A stretch of DNA of 64,000 nucleotides. Source: Halichoerus grypus. Its lineage: Eukaryota; Chordata; Mammalia; Carnivora; Phocidae. Positions 1 to 11,329 of the stretch are shown piece after piece. The position numbers were made by a program, and so were the translations under genes. Every line of letters starts with the position of its first letter. The stretch's first letter is position 1. A model generated the notes under the pieces. It was given only the letters and a program-made list of their open reading frames with translations. It searched no databases and was not told where the DNA came from. The DNA lies in contig NC_135715.1 of the NCBI RefSeq assembly GCF_964656455.1, forward strand, positions 80,330,414 to 80,394,413, read 5' to 3'.

Positions 1-104
1 ATAGATAGATGACAGATAGATAGATAGATAATGATAGATGATTTATAGATAGACAGATGATAGATAGATGATAGATAGATAGATAGATGATAGATGATAG
101 ATAT
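1..104. repeat. GATA/ATAG microsatellite
   Basis: Tandem GATA units with occasional GATGATA and GACAGATA interruptions run from the window edge to about base 104, so the left end of the tract is not seen. No other signal is present in it. Confidence 0.95.
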
Positions 105-689
105 AAAAAATGGTTAATTTGGTTTTCTTATTTATAGTCAGGAATTATTCTATTAGAAGGAACACATTTTCTGCTTAAAAGGTAAATGAGTGTTTATACC
201 TTACATATTCATAATAATAATAATGAACACATTTTGCTTTTCCTTTTGACCACAATTATAGCCTCTCAAATGTGGGACAGTCCTCTCAGTTCAATTTCCT
301 AAGTGCAGCCGTCGAAAATAAGACAATGTGTCCTTTTGTCTGCCTATGTTTTTCAGCATACTTCCTATTGGTATAAAAGTGTAAAAAGCATTTGGTAAAT
401 ATTCTACACATAGTATAAACATATTCATCAAGTTCTGAGGAGCAGTTTTCAAAGTTTATCACTTGTTTGTTTCTAGAATAATTGAGCTGATATAAAAGGT
501 ACAGCTCAGAATGCACTGGAAACCATTTAAAGACAACTTTGCTGTCAAAAATCACAATTGCCTAGAAATATTTATGTCTCCCAACGTTAGTAATTGCTTT
601 TTCAGGAACCATAGTCCAAATCAACCCTTTACTGACCTGACCTGACTTTCTCCCCAAGAAGACATGAAATGATCTATGGGTATCTGAAT
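105..689. other. AT-rich intergenic DNA, nothing recognised
   Basis: There is a short ATA/ATT-rich patch near 210-225. The longest antisense open frame (89 codons, 286-555) has no recognisable domain, splice signal or codon-like composition, so no gene is called. Confidence 0.6.
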
Positions 690-1065
690 AGGGGGACTCA
701 ATGTCACTACTCATCAGGGAAATATAAATCAAAACCACAATGACATATGCAACCTGTTAGGATGGCTCTTATACCAAAGACAAGAGCTAATGAGTATTCA
801 TGAGGATGTGAACAAAGGGGAACACTTGTACACTGTTGGTACAACCATCGTGGAAAACAGGATGAAGTTCCTCAAAAAATGAAGAATGAAACTGCCTTAT
901 GATCTAGCAATTCCTCTTCTGGGTATGTATGTGAAGGAAATAAAAACAGGGTCTTGAAGAGATACCTGCAATCCCTTGATCACCGTGGCATTACTCACAA
1001 TGGCCAAGAAACGGAGACAACCTAAGTATCTGTCAGCGGATGACTGGAGATATGTGTACTTCCAC
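690..1065 (+). mobile_element. Old LINE-1 fragment (3' end of ORF2), sense
   Basis: The sequence reads like the C-terminal end of L1 ORF2 in the plus direction: a block equivalent to the CATCAGGGAAAT(G/A)CAAATCAAAACC segment, then the TACACTGTTGG and ATGATCTAGCAATTCC landmarks, then CAATGGCCAAGAAACGGAGACAACC. Frames are broken and the copy is strongly diverged, so it is a fossil. A 130-codon frame starting at 976 begins inside this fragment and is not a gene. Confidence 0.8.
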
Positions 1066-4000
1066 ATGTGTGCATACTACGTGGAGCACTTCGGTAGCAG
1101 CCTAGGGAACTCAGCGGGACTTCCCACTTCAGAGCTCACATCGATCACTCTGTTCCCCTCGAGGTGTAGTGTTCTCTCATCGAGGGGGAGTCAAAACCAC
1201 CCTCCAGTGCAGTATTTGACAGTGGAGCATTGTGGTAACTGTCTGGGGGCAGGGCACCTTTCTGTCCCCAAAAGTACTCCAGTACGTGCGGCGTTACATC
1301 ATCACAAGGGCAATATGATGTCATGGGATGGCCTTTCCATTGAGTTCAGCTGGGAACATTTTAAATGAAATTGCATAAGCCTTATAAAATATCAATATCT
1401 TGATCAATTAATATTTTAACACAGGCTGTATTATCTATTCCCGAGTCCTTTCCTTGCTCCCATTTTATTCTTGTTTACCTGAATAACTGGTAATATTCTT
1501 CTTGTTTTCACTCCGATTTCTCATTGTAGGAATGGTTCAAACAGGGCTGTGAAAATTATCAGAGAGCTAGTATCATTGGTAGATCCAGCTTAGAACGCCT
1601 GACTCCCGAGTACTGTGCAACTGATAGGAAGATGGGCCTTCAGTCCCTTTATGTTTTGCAAATTCAGATTGATTTCACCTTGGGGTTCAGACTGAGGCTG
1701 GATGCTTGCTTCCTAGACTGTCTTGAAAGCATAAGCAGTACTAGAGTTGTATGAGTTACATTATTAACCCAGCTTCATGTTGTTGTTGGTTATGTTCCTT
1801 ACTTATGGTTTATGCTCCTGTCAGCCCCAGGTATGATTAATCATTAACCCTGTGTTTTCCACTCTCTACTCCTTGTTTGCACATTGATCATAGAACCCTG
1901 ATGGAGACCAGATGGTAACACCTGTCTCGAAATTAACCGACGCACGCCAGCATAGCAGATCCTGGATGGCACCGCAGTGTTTGGAAGAATACATACCTTT
2001 GGGTTGTGTCAAGGCTCCCCCCACCCAAGGCTTCAAGAGGCCTATTAGCCTCCGCTCATGTATTCCTCTCCTTCCCCAGTCACTAGATATATACAGTTCC
2101 CAGATCCAACAGAGCAAGGCAGCTTTGGGAACACAGAGCAAGGCGCATCATGTGCATGGACAGGTTTGAGTCTGGAACAAGATTCGGGGACTGGCCTACT
2201 GCAAGGAAGCTGTGCTTGCCTGGCGGGCTAGGAGATGGCTGGACTCCAAGAGTGGAGGGCTAGCCTAGAGCCTGAGGCTGTAACCTCTTTGTGCTAATTC
2301 TCCCTCTGCCTTGCCTTGAGAATGGGCTCTGCTGTGTAGGATCTTCCCCTTTTAAGGAGATGGTGATAATCCCAGGCAGTGCTAATTGCCCTGAAAAGGG
2401 TGTCACAGGGGCCCTGGTTAGTAGAGGAAGCGCAGAAAAGGAGGTGGGCTGACTGGCTGTCAGACCCACGTCTTGGCTCCCTCCTTCCCACCCTCCCTCC
2501 CCTCTCTTGCCTTCCTTATCCATGAAGCTTTTCTGAGGCTGCAGCTCTGCTTGACCCGGAGCACAGCCCGTGTGGGGCCGTGTCTACCGGCCGAGGACTC
2601 AGAGAGCGGTGCGGGAGACGAACAGTGCCCAGATGCGTGACAGGACGTGTTGCCACAGCCACGGTGCATCTGTGTCGGGGGGATGAAGGGGGGCTCGAGG
2701 AAGAGCTGTCATCTGCGAGGGGCCACGTGCTGTTTACTCTGAAATCATCAGAGAGAATTTAGGGTTGAATAGGCCCCAGCACAAGTGTTTACTCATGGTG
2801 TCTAAGTCACAGACCTTGAAATAAGGCTTAGGGAAGCGAGACAGTCTCGTTCATGAAAATATTTATTAAACAATGAAAACATTCATCGAATGCTTCACTT
2901 GATAGGAGATGAAACAGATCTATTCCCTACAACACAGAAAATGAGAGGCTGCCCAAGTCCCGGCCTTCCCACAGAGGACCATGCTGGCTCAGGCTGCGCG
3001 GGGACGCCAAGGCTCTGCCGGTGTGGAACTGTGGGTTCGGTCAGCAGTCTGGTTCGGTCAACTAGGGTCTGGTCAGCAGTCTCCCCCTTCCCTGAGGAGG
3101 CTTTGGAAGAGCAAGCACGGAAGAAGGAAGAGGACACTCAGCATGCGTTGTGCACTCAGTCCATTGGAGCGCGCGGCGACAAAATCTTCCAGGTCTGAAA
3201 AAATAATCCAGGTGAGAATGGGGTCAGCCCATACTGAGCTTCAGTGTTGACTCTCCCTGCTGGAAGGAAACAGGCTGCCCACAGGAAAGGCCCTGTTGGC
3301 AGTCATTTCTTGGATACAAACTCACAGGCTCCTGCTTTAGTCAGCTCTGGGAATGAGGTTAGACCAAGTCAGCGCTGCCCATGGGGGTACGCAAATTGGG
3401 GCTGTGAGTACCATACGGTGTCCCTCTCGGGAGGCCCACGGTCACCCACTGAGCTCAGAGAGACAATATTAGAACTTCCACTATACATTTACAGAAAATG
3501 TAAAACTAAGCCTTACAATATTTACTGTACTTCTTAGAATCGACTGAATCAATTGTTCTACAGCCATTAACTGACCTCCTACCAAAAAGGAAATTCTGTC
3601 TCCAGTGGATGACTTACTGTGACCTAGGATTCGTATCACATCCTTATCAAAAGGCCATTTTCAGACTTGGTCAGACACAGCACAGATTTTTATCATGTGT
3701 ATTAGTCCTGTGCAAATGTGAGAAAGAAGATGTAAGTAAAATCAAGTTTGCACCTGCTCTGCATGACCACTGTCTCACACCACTGAATGGGGAACATACT
3801 CAAGTGTTTTTACTGGAGGGGAGTGGGAAATTAAAAAGAAAAAAGTTTGAAGACCACCCTGAATGAGGAGAATGTCATATTTCAATGTGGGGTCCAGAAG
3901 CAGCATTCCTAAAACTCTCCAATTTGCAGATACCTCTGGGAGCCAGACGGCTTCCTCTCCTGCCATGACACCCAGAGAATCTTACCCATTACAATGGCAC

Positions 4001-4639
4001 CTAGCGTGGGAGACTGTCCCCGGAGGGCAGGACAAAGGGTCTCTGTCTCTCCCACACAGCATGTTGTTGCTGGCTGGGGCCACGACCCTGGAGGGCCATG
4101 TCACCCATAGGCCGAATAGGCTGGTTCTGGCCCTATGATGGTTGTTTCCTTGTTTGGGTTGGTTGGTGTCAGAAATACCGTTTTTAAAACTGAGTTGGAA
4201 GCATGAGGTGAGGCTTGACCTGACCCCAACCTGACATTCACATTCCCTGTTTACCCCTGAAGGCACTTGAATTTGCTACTTCACCGTGTCAGTACTTAAG
4301 ACTCTAAATTTTGGAACACGAAACTGGTTCTTGAAGCTAATGAAATACTTAAGTTTTGGGGGCTACGTAGGGGAAGAACCACCCCTTGGTATAATGAGTT
4401 TTTGGTCTGGCTCAACACTAAGCTTCCTGTTTGCTGGAAGCCTGTTTTTTTGTTGTTGTTGTTGTTTTTTAACCATAATTAACTTAATGCCCCTCAATTA
4501 GTGGATATTGTTCACAAACTAAAAAACACATTTCAGTAAACTTGCATATAAATGCTAGATTATAAAATAATTTTTGAAACCTCACTATATTGACTTGAAC
4601 ACTGTTAATGGGGATGAGAATAAAATAATAATTTATTTT
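1066..4639. other. Intergenic DNA without a recognisable gene
   Basis: Short overlapping open frames on both strands (for example 1,866-2,169 and 2,890-3,250) show no known domain and no consistent splice structure. Composition shifts to GC-richer between about 1.9 and 3.3 kb and then returns to AT-rich. Very old repeats may be present but I could not identify them. Confidence 0.55.
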
Positions 4640-4760
4640 GTGCATCATATATAACAGGTGAAGTCCTTTTCATCTTAACAAATCCATGGGGTAAATATTC
4701 AGCTCTAATTTTGTAGTTGAAGAGACTGAAACACAAGCAAATTATTCAACCTTTCATAAA
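4640..4760 (-). mobile_element. MIR SINE fragment, antisense
   Basis: The core 'TTGTAGTTGAAGAGACTGAAACACAAGCAAATTATTC' region is the reverse of the MIR core that normally reads CTTGGGCAAGTTACTTAACC...CTCATCTGTAAAATGG. It is diverged, as expected for an element of this age. Confidence 0.7.
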
Positions 4761-5629
4761 GATCGTAAGCATTATAACAAGTTATTTTTGGGGAGTTGAA
4801 CAAGTATTTTGGAGGGATTTTCCAATGCTTTTTCTATTATGCTACACTGTCTCTTTAAATGCAAAATTAACAAATGTAAATGAAGAAAATAGTAGAGGTA
4901 ATGAGAGTTGCCTGCCTCAAGCATATCGTTTTTAGAATACTCAAAATGGTTTCTTTTGAATGCAATCTAATAACAGGTAAGGGCTTATATGGTGTTTCTT
5001 CTTTGGAGCTGTATTTGGAACTAACTGGTCAAAGACCATCCATTCAATATTTATTGAGAATATTATTCACAAAACACTATTTACATCATGTAACAGGAAA
5101 ATGACAAAATAGCTCACAGCAACAAACACGATTATTTCACTTTCAGTTTATCCTTCAACATCTATGTGAGAAGGTGGAGGGCAAGTTGAGAAACTAATAG
5201 TGTTCTTCTGAATCAGAATGGAAAACCATGCTCTTGAAAAGACATTCTATTTGGCACTAAGAAAGCCTGTCATTCTTGGACCCACAGAGCATCAGGGCAA
5301 GAAGGACCCTAGGAGGTCCTATGTCCTTCAGGTCCCTGGAGGTGCTGGAGGGTCATGATTTTGTAGTATGATGTTATCTACTGGCGACTCACCCATTCAG
5401 ATGTATCCTTGATTCACATCTCTTTCATCATATTAGGAACATAATTTTCCATTCTATCTTCCATATGTTCTTCAAAATCCTCATAACATCCCAGTAAAGG
5501 ATTTAAAACACCTATAGATTTAGAATATGGCTATATTTTCAATATTCAAAATAACACTATCAAAAATATCTTTAGTTTATATTGATAATTATTCCTATAG
5601 GAAGAGTACAGAAATGGCACAGTAGTTAA
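4761..5629. other. AT-rich intergenic DNA
   Basis: No gene, RNA or clear repeat could be recognised here. Open frames are short and have no domain signature. Confidence 0.5.
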
Positions 5630-6500
5630 GATTCACATCCTGAACGCTTATGCACCGTTGGTGGGAATGTAAACTGGTGCAGCCACTACGGAAACGGGTA
5701 TGGGGGTTTTCAAAAAATTAATAATAGAACTCCATATGATCCAGCAATTCCCTCTCTGGGCATCTATCCAAAGGAAACAAACACACTAACTCAAAAATAT
5801 ATATGCACCTTTGTGTTCACTGCATATTTTTTACAATAGCCAAAACATGGAAGCAACCTAAGTGAACACTGATGGATGAATGGACAAAGAACATATATGA
5901 TATAAATGTGTAAATATGATATAAATAAAATGAATGTGACATAAATGTGGATAAAAGAAAATATATGATAGATAACACAAACGCACACAATGGAGTATTT
6001 GTCAGCCACATAAAAGAAGGAAATCTTGCCATTTGTGACAACACGGATGGACCTTGAGGGTGTTCTGCTAAATTAAATAAATGGAACAGAGAAAGACAAA
6101 TACCATAAACTCTCACATGTGGAATCTTAAATAAAAACAACACAGCTCATAGATACAAGAAGTTTGGTGACTGCCAAAGGTGAGGGCTGGGAGGTGGGCA
6201 AAGTGAGTGACGACCAAAGATCAAAAGGTACAAATTTGCAGTTTTAAAATAAATAAATCACGGGGATGTAATGTACAGCATGTTGACTAAAGTTAATAAA
6301 TCTACATTTGAAAGTTATTAAGAGGGTAGATCTTAAAAATTCTCATCACAAGAAAGAAAACCATAACTATGGGAGGCGATGGATGCTAACTAGACTTAGT
6401 GTGGTGATCATTTCACAACATACAGAAATAGCGAATCATTATGTTGTACACCTGAAACTAATATACTCTTAACTGCAAATTATATCACAATTTAAAAAAG
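5630..6500 (+). mobile_element. LINE-1 3' end (ORF2 C-terminus and 3' UTR), sense
   Basis: Landmarks in order are TGGTGGGAATGTAAACTGGTGCAGCCACTACGG, GATCCAGCAATTCCCTCTCTGGG, CAATAGCCAAAACATGGAAGCAACC, CACGGATGGACCTTGAGGG, TGTGGAATCTTAAATAAAA and the 3' UTR phrase ending near TTGTACACCTGAAACTAATATA. This is a 5'-truncated copy with broken frames. Its distal end is near 6,500 in an A-rich stretch. Confidence 0.9.
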
Positions 6501-6734
6501 TGTTTGACATACTTCAGGGATGTCCTTATGTAGTCCATAAAGGGTAGCCATTTTATTCATAGAGTAATATTCTTACTATTCATAGAATAATAATTACATC
6601 AATATGCTATGGTATGTTTTTTTGCACTATTTTTAAATAATTAAATGTTATAAAATGTATTTTTTCTAAATTGACAATTAGCCTTTTGTGATTATCTCTT
6701 AAGAAAGAAATATCAGATCATGTTTATTAGCTGT

Positions 6735-6870
6735 AGGAATTAACTCCTCGAAGCCTCGGCTTCCTCAAATATAAAAAGTACAATAATACCTATTTCATGG
6801 ACTTAAGAGAATCAAACGGGATAAAGTGGAGACAGTGCCTGAACTATGCTAAGAGCCATCATCATTCTCA
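6735..6870 (+). mobile_element. MIR SINE fragment, sense
   Basis: CTTCCTCAAATATAAAAAGTACAATAATACCTATTTCATGG followed by GACAGTGCCTGAACTATGCTAAG matches the second half of MIR, whose consensus reads TTTCCTCATCTGTAAAATGGGGATAATAATACC...CAGTGCCTGGCACATAGTAAG. Confidence 0.8.
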
Positions 6871-8528
6871 TCACCATCCCTCCTGTCATCATAACCTCCG
6901 TCAGCAAGCCAGCACGGTCATCCGCCCTGAGGGAGGAAGGTCCAACAGTACAAAAGTGCTCCTGTCCTTTCGGCACCTGACAAATTACTGTGAAACATGG
7001 CTATTTTGTTTAACTGTGATGAGCAGAAGTCACATGGAGGAGCCACTGCCCCAGTCCTTGGCAGACAGCATTCCCAGCCTTGGAGGTCTCCAAGGATAGA
7101 AAACAGTAAGCAGAGGGTCTGGAATCTGGTCCCTGCCCTGTTGCTTCTGAACCCAAGCTGGCCTTGCATAGGAGACTGCAAATGCCCGCAGCTAGCCCCG
7201 TCCCCACACTCCTGCTGGGAGCGCCAAGGGCATGTAGGAAATGACTTCACCTGTAGGACCACACAGGTGCCACTTGCCATTCCGATGCCTGTTCCCTAAC
7301 TTGTGTCCTTCTTTCTCTGGGCCACAAAAGGAGCAGCCAGCGAATCAGGGGCATAAGCCCGGCAAATGGAAGGGGGGGGCGGGGGGCTTTGGGAAACCCG
7401 GTGGGCAGGAGAGAGGGAGGACAACCCGCAACATCGTGCAATGCTGTACCATCACCTCTCTCTCCCTACTGGCACTGGCCACACCATGCACAGCTGGATG
7501 AGAAGGGAGGGGCAGGAAGGGGGCTTGATGGGCTGTACCTTCATTCAGCATCTCTTGACAGCTCATCCTCCCCAAGGTTGCAGCACAGGGAGGGAGGGGC
7601 AGGAAGGTGGGCTGGAAGCTGAGCAGTCATTAAGTGCGCTCCTCCACTACTGGGCCCACCAGGAAGGCAGGGGCAGGACGCTGGTTTGGAGGGTCCACCC
7701 CCAGTGGTGCTGCCCCTCCCCTGCAGTCCTGACAGTGGACAAAGGGGTGGGGAGTGCTGTTGAAGGGCTGTGGTATCAGGAAGTAAATCCCCTTCAACCG
7801 TGGGATTTGGCCAGAGTCGAAGAAGGTGGACGGAGGAACAGAAAAGGGGGTCTGGGAGCTTTGACTGCTCACTGCACAGCCAAGGCCCTCAGGGCTGATG
7901 AAGAGGCTGAAGGGGTGTGCCTTCATTCACTGTGCTTCTCACTGGAGTCCAGGCAGAGCATGCCGAAGACGGGAGAGGGTGCAGGATGTGGGATGGAAAT
8001 GCTGTGCCTCCTTTTCCTAAGTCTGTTTTCTGACCCAGGAAATTCATGTTCCTGAGTTTAACAAGGGAAACATGTGCCTTGAGTTTGCTCCCTGCTCAGA
8101 ATTCTCACAAATGAGTGTTCACCCCATGTGTTCTCCACACCCTCCTGGCTTTTCATATGCCTGGCAGGTCTGAGGGTGGTTACAAGGTGCCTTCCTTCTC
8201 TGGGAGCACTGCCTGGTTGGCTCTAAAGGGCGGCGCCTGGCCATCCACGCCTGTCCCTGTCCTGCTCCGCTGCCCTCCTCATTTCAAAGTTAAGGAGACG
8301 GTGTTGGTGTGGTGTAGGGCAGTCACTGGAGATTGAGTGGGCAACCTCTCTGCCAGGCTTGGCTCTGCTTACCAGCTGCTGTGCTCCCCAAAGTCTGCGC
8401 ACTCAAAGGACACTGTTTGGAAAACACATTTAAACCCAGCAATCGGGGCAGAGTAAACTTAGGAATCACTTTAAATAATAATGATAATATGCTATGTGAT
8501 TCACAACCAATGTGACTTTCCTAAGTGA
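6871..8528. other. GC-rich intergenic DNA downstream of CFC1
   Basis: This stretch lies just 3' of CFC1 on its own (minus) strand. It carries an almost uninterrupted G-run around 7,369-7,387 and repeated GGGAGGGGCAGGAAGG-like segments near 7,505, 7,590 and 7,660. These give a 229-codon plus-strand frame (7,366-8,055) that looks compositional, not coding. I found no AATAAA on the minus strand immediately after the CFC1 stop, so the transcript end is not located. Confidence 0.5.
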
Positions 8529-8760
8529 TCAATCAACCCAGTTTCTCGTTTCTGTGTCGCCTGGCACAGCTACCGCTCTGCGGATTGGAGGGTACCAAGG
8601 AGCAATGCCCTGCGAGCGGGGACTGTGTGCATAGGACGCGATCCTCTTACCGCAGCTGCCCGGCGTCTGCTGGGGGAGACAGTGCAGAGCTGCGAACACA
8701 CACCGGCAAAGGCGGCAGCGGTGGAAGGTCCAGGCTCCGTGCATCAGGGCGCCGCATTCC
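8529..8760 (-). CDS. CFC1: CFC1 coding exon 5 (CFC domain and C-terminus)
   Basis: The acceptor CTGTCCACTCAG leads into [15 protein letters not shown], the CFC domain, ending at Cys157. The frame then runs on to a TGA at 8,531-8,529. The segment [14 protein letters not shown] resembles the human ASHAHGPSAGGAP, which supports reading straight through. However, a good donor (GCG|GTAAGA, at 8,650) sits right after Cys157/Gly158, so a further exon cannot be excluded. The hydrophobic run expected next in Cryptic is absent from this frame. Confidence 0.88.
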
Positions 8761-10582
8761 CTGAGTGGACAGGGAGGCAGCATCAGCGGGGTCGGCGCGC
8801 ATGCGCTATCCACGCCCACGCCCCTCCACGCCCCGCCCTTCGTGTCCGCTCCCCTCTACGCCCCGCCCCGCCCGGCCCCCCGCCCTTCGTGTCCGCGCCC
8901 CTCCACGCCCCTCCACACCCCGCGCGTGTTCAGCGCCTGCGCCCATCCACTCCCCACTCCCCTCCCCCAACCCCTACCGCGGCGCCCTCCGCTCGCGCCC
9001 GCTCCCCTCCGCAAGGTCAAGCCCCGGTTCTCCCCCCGCCCAACTCTCAGCCGGCTCCCGCAGGCACACACTTCTGCCTCTGGTCGTGCTCGCAGTAACG
9101 GCCGGTGAAGTGGGCGGGGCATACGCAGAAGCTGCCCAGGACGCAGGTGCCGCCATTCCTGCAGCAGCGCAGCGGAGGGGGCGCGCCTGTTGGGGGGACA
9201 CCTGGGTGTTGGCGTCCGCTGCCCCCTGGCCCTTCGCGGTGACTCCCCCAGAGAGCGCCTCATGAGCCTCCCCGGAGAGGCAGTAAACTTTACCTCCATG
9301 CCCATGTGTGTTTGCTCAGGTAAACCCTGCTTGTTAATTTAAGGATTCAAAACTAACTGCCAGGGGTCCTGGAGGGTCAGGAACCGGCTCAAGGACCCAA
9401 GGAGAAACCCTGGCCCCAGCAAGTAGCATTTTCTCTCTTCCTTCCTTTCATATGTTAAAGTCAGGCTGTGACTTGCCTGGACAGTGATTAAAACCAGGCC
9501 TTCAGGGCGGGGACCACCCACAGGTTTTGATGACTACAGAAAACCCTCCCAACCCCTTGTCCCCCCCAGAGGGACATCATCCCCCCCCCCCCCCGCGAGA
9601 GACGTGGGGTCTGGAGCCAGAGAGTCTGCAATAAGCCAAACAAGGGTGCGCTTTTCACTTGGAGTGGGATAGTTGTTTTGAATATGTTTATCACACTCCT
9701 CTAGACCTGTGCAAATGCAACATTGTACCAATGAAAGGGCACAACTTGTTTTCACAGCAAAGGAGCACGTCACTCGGACATATTTTTCGCTTTATAGTAT
9801 ATCATCATGTGAAGATGATAAAATGAACTCTCTTGGGGTTTTCATTTTATTCTTAATGTATTCCAGGTTGTTCTCAGATCCTAAACTGGGAGACCAGTGA
9901 TGGAGATGACCACAAAGCTATTTGGGGGACAAGGCGACTTACCACCTTGGAAAGCCCTGAGGTAGGGACTTGAATCCTGGGGCCGCCAGCCATCCATGCT
10001 TCCATTCCCCTCCCCAGAGTTATTCAGGGTCCAGTTGAGTGTTTTCTGCTGGAGCTTCTGGGCTGGAGCATTGATTTCTTCTCTGTTACCCTTATGTTTC
10101 TCTCCTTGATAACCTTTTGAAAACATTGAAAGTATGAGACTGATGATGACTAAACAATAAATATACAATAAAAAGGAGTATAAATAAAATGTTTCTTACT
10201 GTTGTCTCCCAAGTGGATGATGTGTAATGCCAAACTGACAAAAAACAGAAGCCTAGAATGTTTAAAGAAAATTATTGAAGTTTAAAATATTAAAAGTAGA
10301 AATGTACATATGCTTAAAATGTAAAGCAATCATATATAAACGTAAGTATATTCAATATGTAATGTATAATAAATATTATGCCATCATTTTGTAACTTGTA
10401 GATGTAACTTAATTAATGTTGTCGTGACTTAGATTTTGAGACCAAGGAAGTGTGCATGTCCCTTAATGAGAAGGAACATTTGTGCATGCACTGCAGTTTA
10501 TTCTGGAGGCTTTTGGATGCCGCTCTTGGCCCTGAGATCTGGATGATGTGTGTCCTTACCTAACAGGGTGTCTCCGGGTCAT
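8529..10582 (-). CDS. CFC1: CFC1 (Cryptic), EGF-CFC Nodal co-receptor; five coding exons
   Basis: Cryptic is an extracellular, membrane-associated co-receptor of the EGF-CFC family. It lets Nodal and GDF1/3 signal through activin receptors and is needed for left-right patterning. Joining 10,582-10,560, 10,252-10,200, 10,113-9,943, 9,186-9,072 and 8,760-8,529 (minus strand) gives an unbroken 197-residue frame, with every exon phase matching. Residues 9-23 are a hydrophobic signal segment. N-glycosylation sequons lie at N52, N56 and N62. The EGF-like domain has six cysteines (90, 91, 97, 103, 105, 114) and the CRNGGTC O-fucosylation motif at 91-97. The CFC domain also has six cysteines (123, 136, 139, 141, 148, 157) and the HGAW receptor-contact motif at 128-131. 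Arg112 occupies the position of the human heterotaxy residue. The human protein has 223 residues; the hydrophobic tail used for GPI anchoring is not visible in this frame. Introns are 307, 86, 756 and 311 bp. Confidence 0.93.
8750..9270. promoter_or_regulatory. CpG island-like block over CFC1 intron 4 and exon 4
   Basis: Dense CpG and C-rich sequence covers the whole 311-bp intron 4 and flanking exon sequence. It contains many CCGCCC/CCACGCCC GC-boxes and a perfect GCGCATGCGC (about 8,796-8,805), the NRF1 palindrome. CGCCCTTCGTGTCCGC occurs twice (8,834-8,849 and 8,881-8,896), which suggests a GC-rich minisatellite. Whether it acts as a promoter is not shown. Confidence 0.6.
9072..9186 (-). 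CDS. CFC1: CFC1 coding exon 4 (EGF-like domain)
   Basis: This 115-bp exon encodes residues 84-120, including [20 protein letters not shown] and the [12 protein letters not shown] segment, essentially identical to the mammalian Cryptic EGF domain. The acceptor CCCCCCAACAG is strong. The donor reads AA|GTGTGT, which is weaker than the others but is required by the phase. Confidence 0.95.
9943..10113 (-). CDS. CFC1: CFC1 coding exon 3 (N-terminal linker)
   Basis: This 171-bp exon encodes residues 26-82 plus one base. It matches the human Cryptic linker at SYQ.EKH.G.REE, LNWT and the SRAF-like LRAF segment. Three N-X-S/T sequons fall in it. The acceptor ends in AAAAG and the donor is GTAAGT, which is close to consensus. 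Confidence 0.93.
10200..10252 (-). CDS. CFC1: CFC1 coding exon 2 (signal peptide)
   Basis: This 53-bp exon encodes the hydrophobic signal segment (residues 9-25), with the run [15 protein letters not shown]. It is preceded by a pyrimidine-rich acceptor ending CTAG and followed by donor GTAAGA. Intron 2, which separates it from exon 3, is only 86 bp. Confidence 0.92.
10560..10582 (-). CDS. CFC1: CFC1 coding exon 1 (start codon)
   Basis: ATG at 10,582-10,580 is followed by seven codons plus two bases, reading MTRRHPV and then R across the junction. The human protein begins MTWRHHVR. The splice donor GTAAGG follows directly at 10,559. The similarity to the human N-terminus and the phase match to exon 2 fix this start. 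The 5' UTR and transcription start lie at higher coordinates and could not be defined. Confidence 0.88.
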
Positions 10583-11329
10583 TTCCCACTGACAGGTCTG
10601 GTGTAAGCGTCTCTTTCTCTCTTCAGTACATTGAAGATCAATTTCCAAGGAAGTGTAGATCTGTTTCCAAGGAAGTCGAGTCTTACCGGGTTTTGTATTT
10701 GAAGGGATCTTTACTCCAGGTCGTAGAATAACTGCGTTAGGACATAAGACGGATAAGAAAAGAAGAAACAGATCTTTCCTCTTCTTCTCTAGGCCGTGAG
10801 AAACAGCAGTGAGATCTCTGCGTTCTGCTGTGGAAGCCCATTAGGCAGTGAGCTGCTGTGACAGGCAGGGCCCATGCTGAGCCTCCAGGACTGTCCCCTC
10901 AGTGAGACCTGGTGGGGGTGGGGTGAAGGCTGGAGACTTGGGCTGATTCTCCCCTCAGTGGTGTTAACAGGGCTGACAGCAACAGGAGTAGTCAATCCCT
11001 GATGTCAGCATTGGTGGCTAAGGCAACAAGCCTTTCCCTCACCGAAAAAACAAAACAAAACACAAAAAACAATTAAAATCTCAACAAGAAAAGTTTTCAC
11101 AGGAAAATGGAAATTTTATACTGCATACCCTTGTATGGTGGTGAGGGCCCAGCTAGAGAAGGGAGCCCTTGGGTGGGACATGGGTCCCAAAAGTCTTGAC
11201 TGGGGAGCATGAATATAAAGGGAGACATTTCCCCACGAATGATTTCTGAGGATGTATCGATCCTTCCACAGACTGAGCCTTTTCTCTCTGCCCAGCACGG
11301 TGGTGACTATGTCATATACATTACCCATT
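10583..11329. other. 5' flank of CFC1
   Basis: This is the immediate upstream region of CFC1 on the minus strand. It is moderately GC-rich around 10.8-11.0 kb and includes an A-rich tract near 11,045-11,080. It presumably holds the CFC1 5' UTR and promoter, but I see no unambiguous TATA box or CpG island here. Confidence 0.45.

Noticed and set aside
976..1368. 130-codon frame at 976-1,368 as a gene
   Set aside because: It begins in the L1 fragment and extends into flanking DNA by chance.
7200..7270. Possible CFC1 exon 6 near 7,270 to 7,200 (minus strand) with an acceptor-like CCTACAG
   Set aside because: The short encoded tail shows no convincing similarity to Cryptic C-termini and the polypyrimidine tract is weak.
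7366..8055. 229-codon plus-strand frame downstream of CFC1
   Set aside because: G/A-rich composition with imperfect GGGAGGGGCAGGAAGG repeats explains the openness. There is no domain, and antisense frames are equally open.
8625..9305. Long frames of 149-166 codons across the CpG-rich block
   Set aside because: They are shadows of CFC1 exon 4 and of GC-rich intron 4. The true frame is established by the EGF domain and exon phases.
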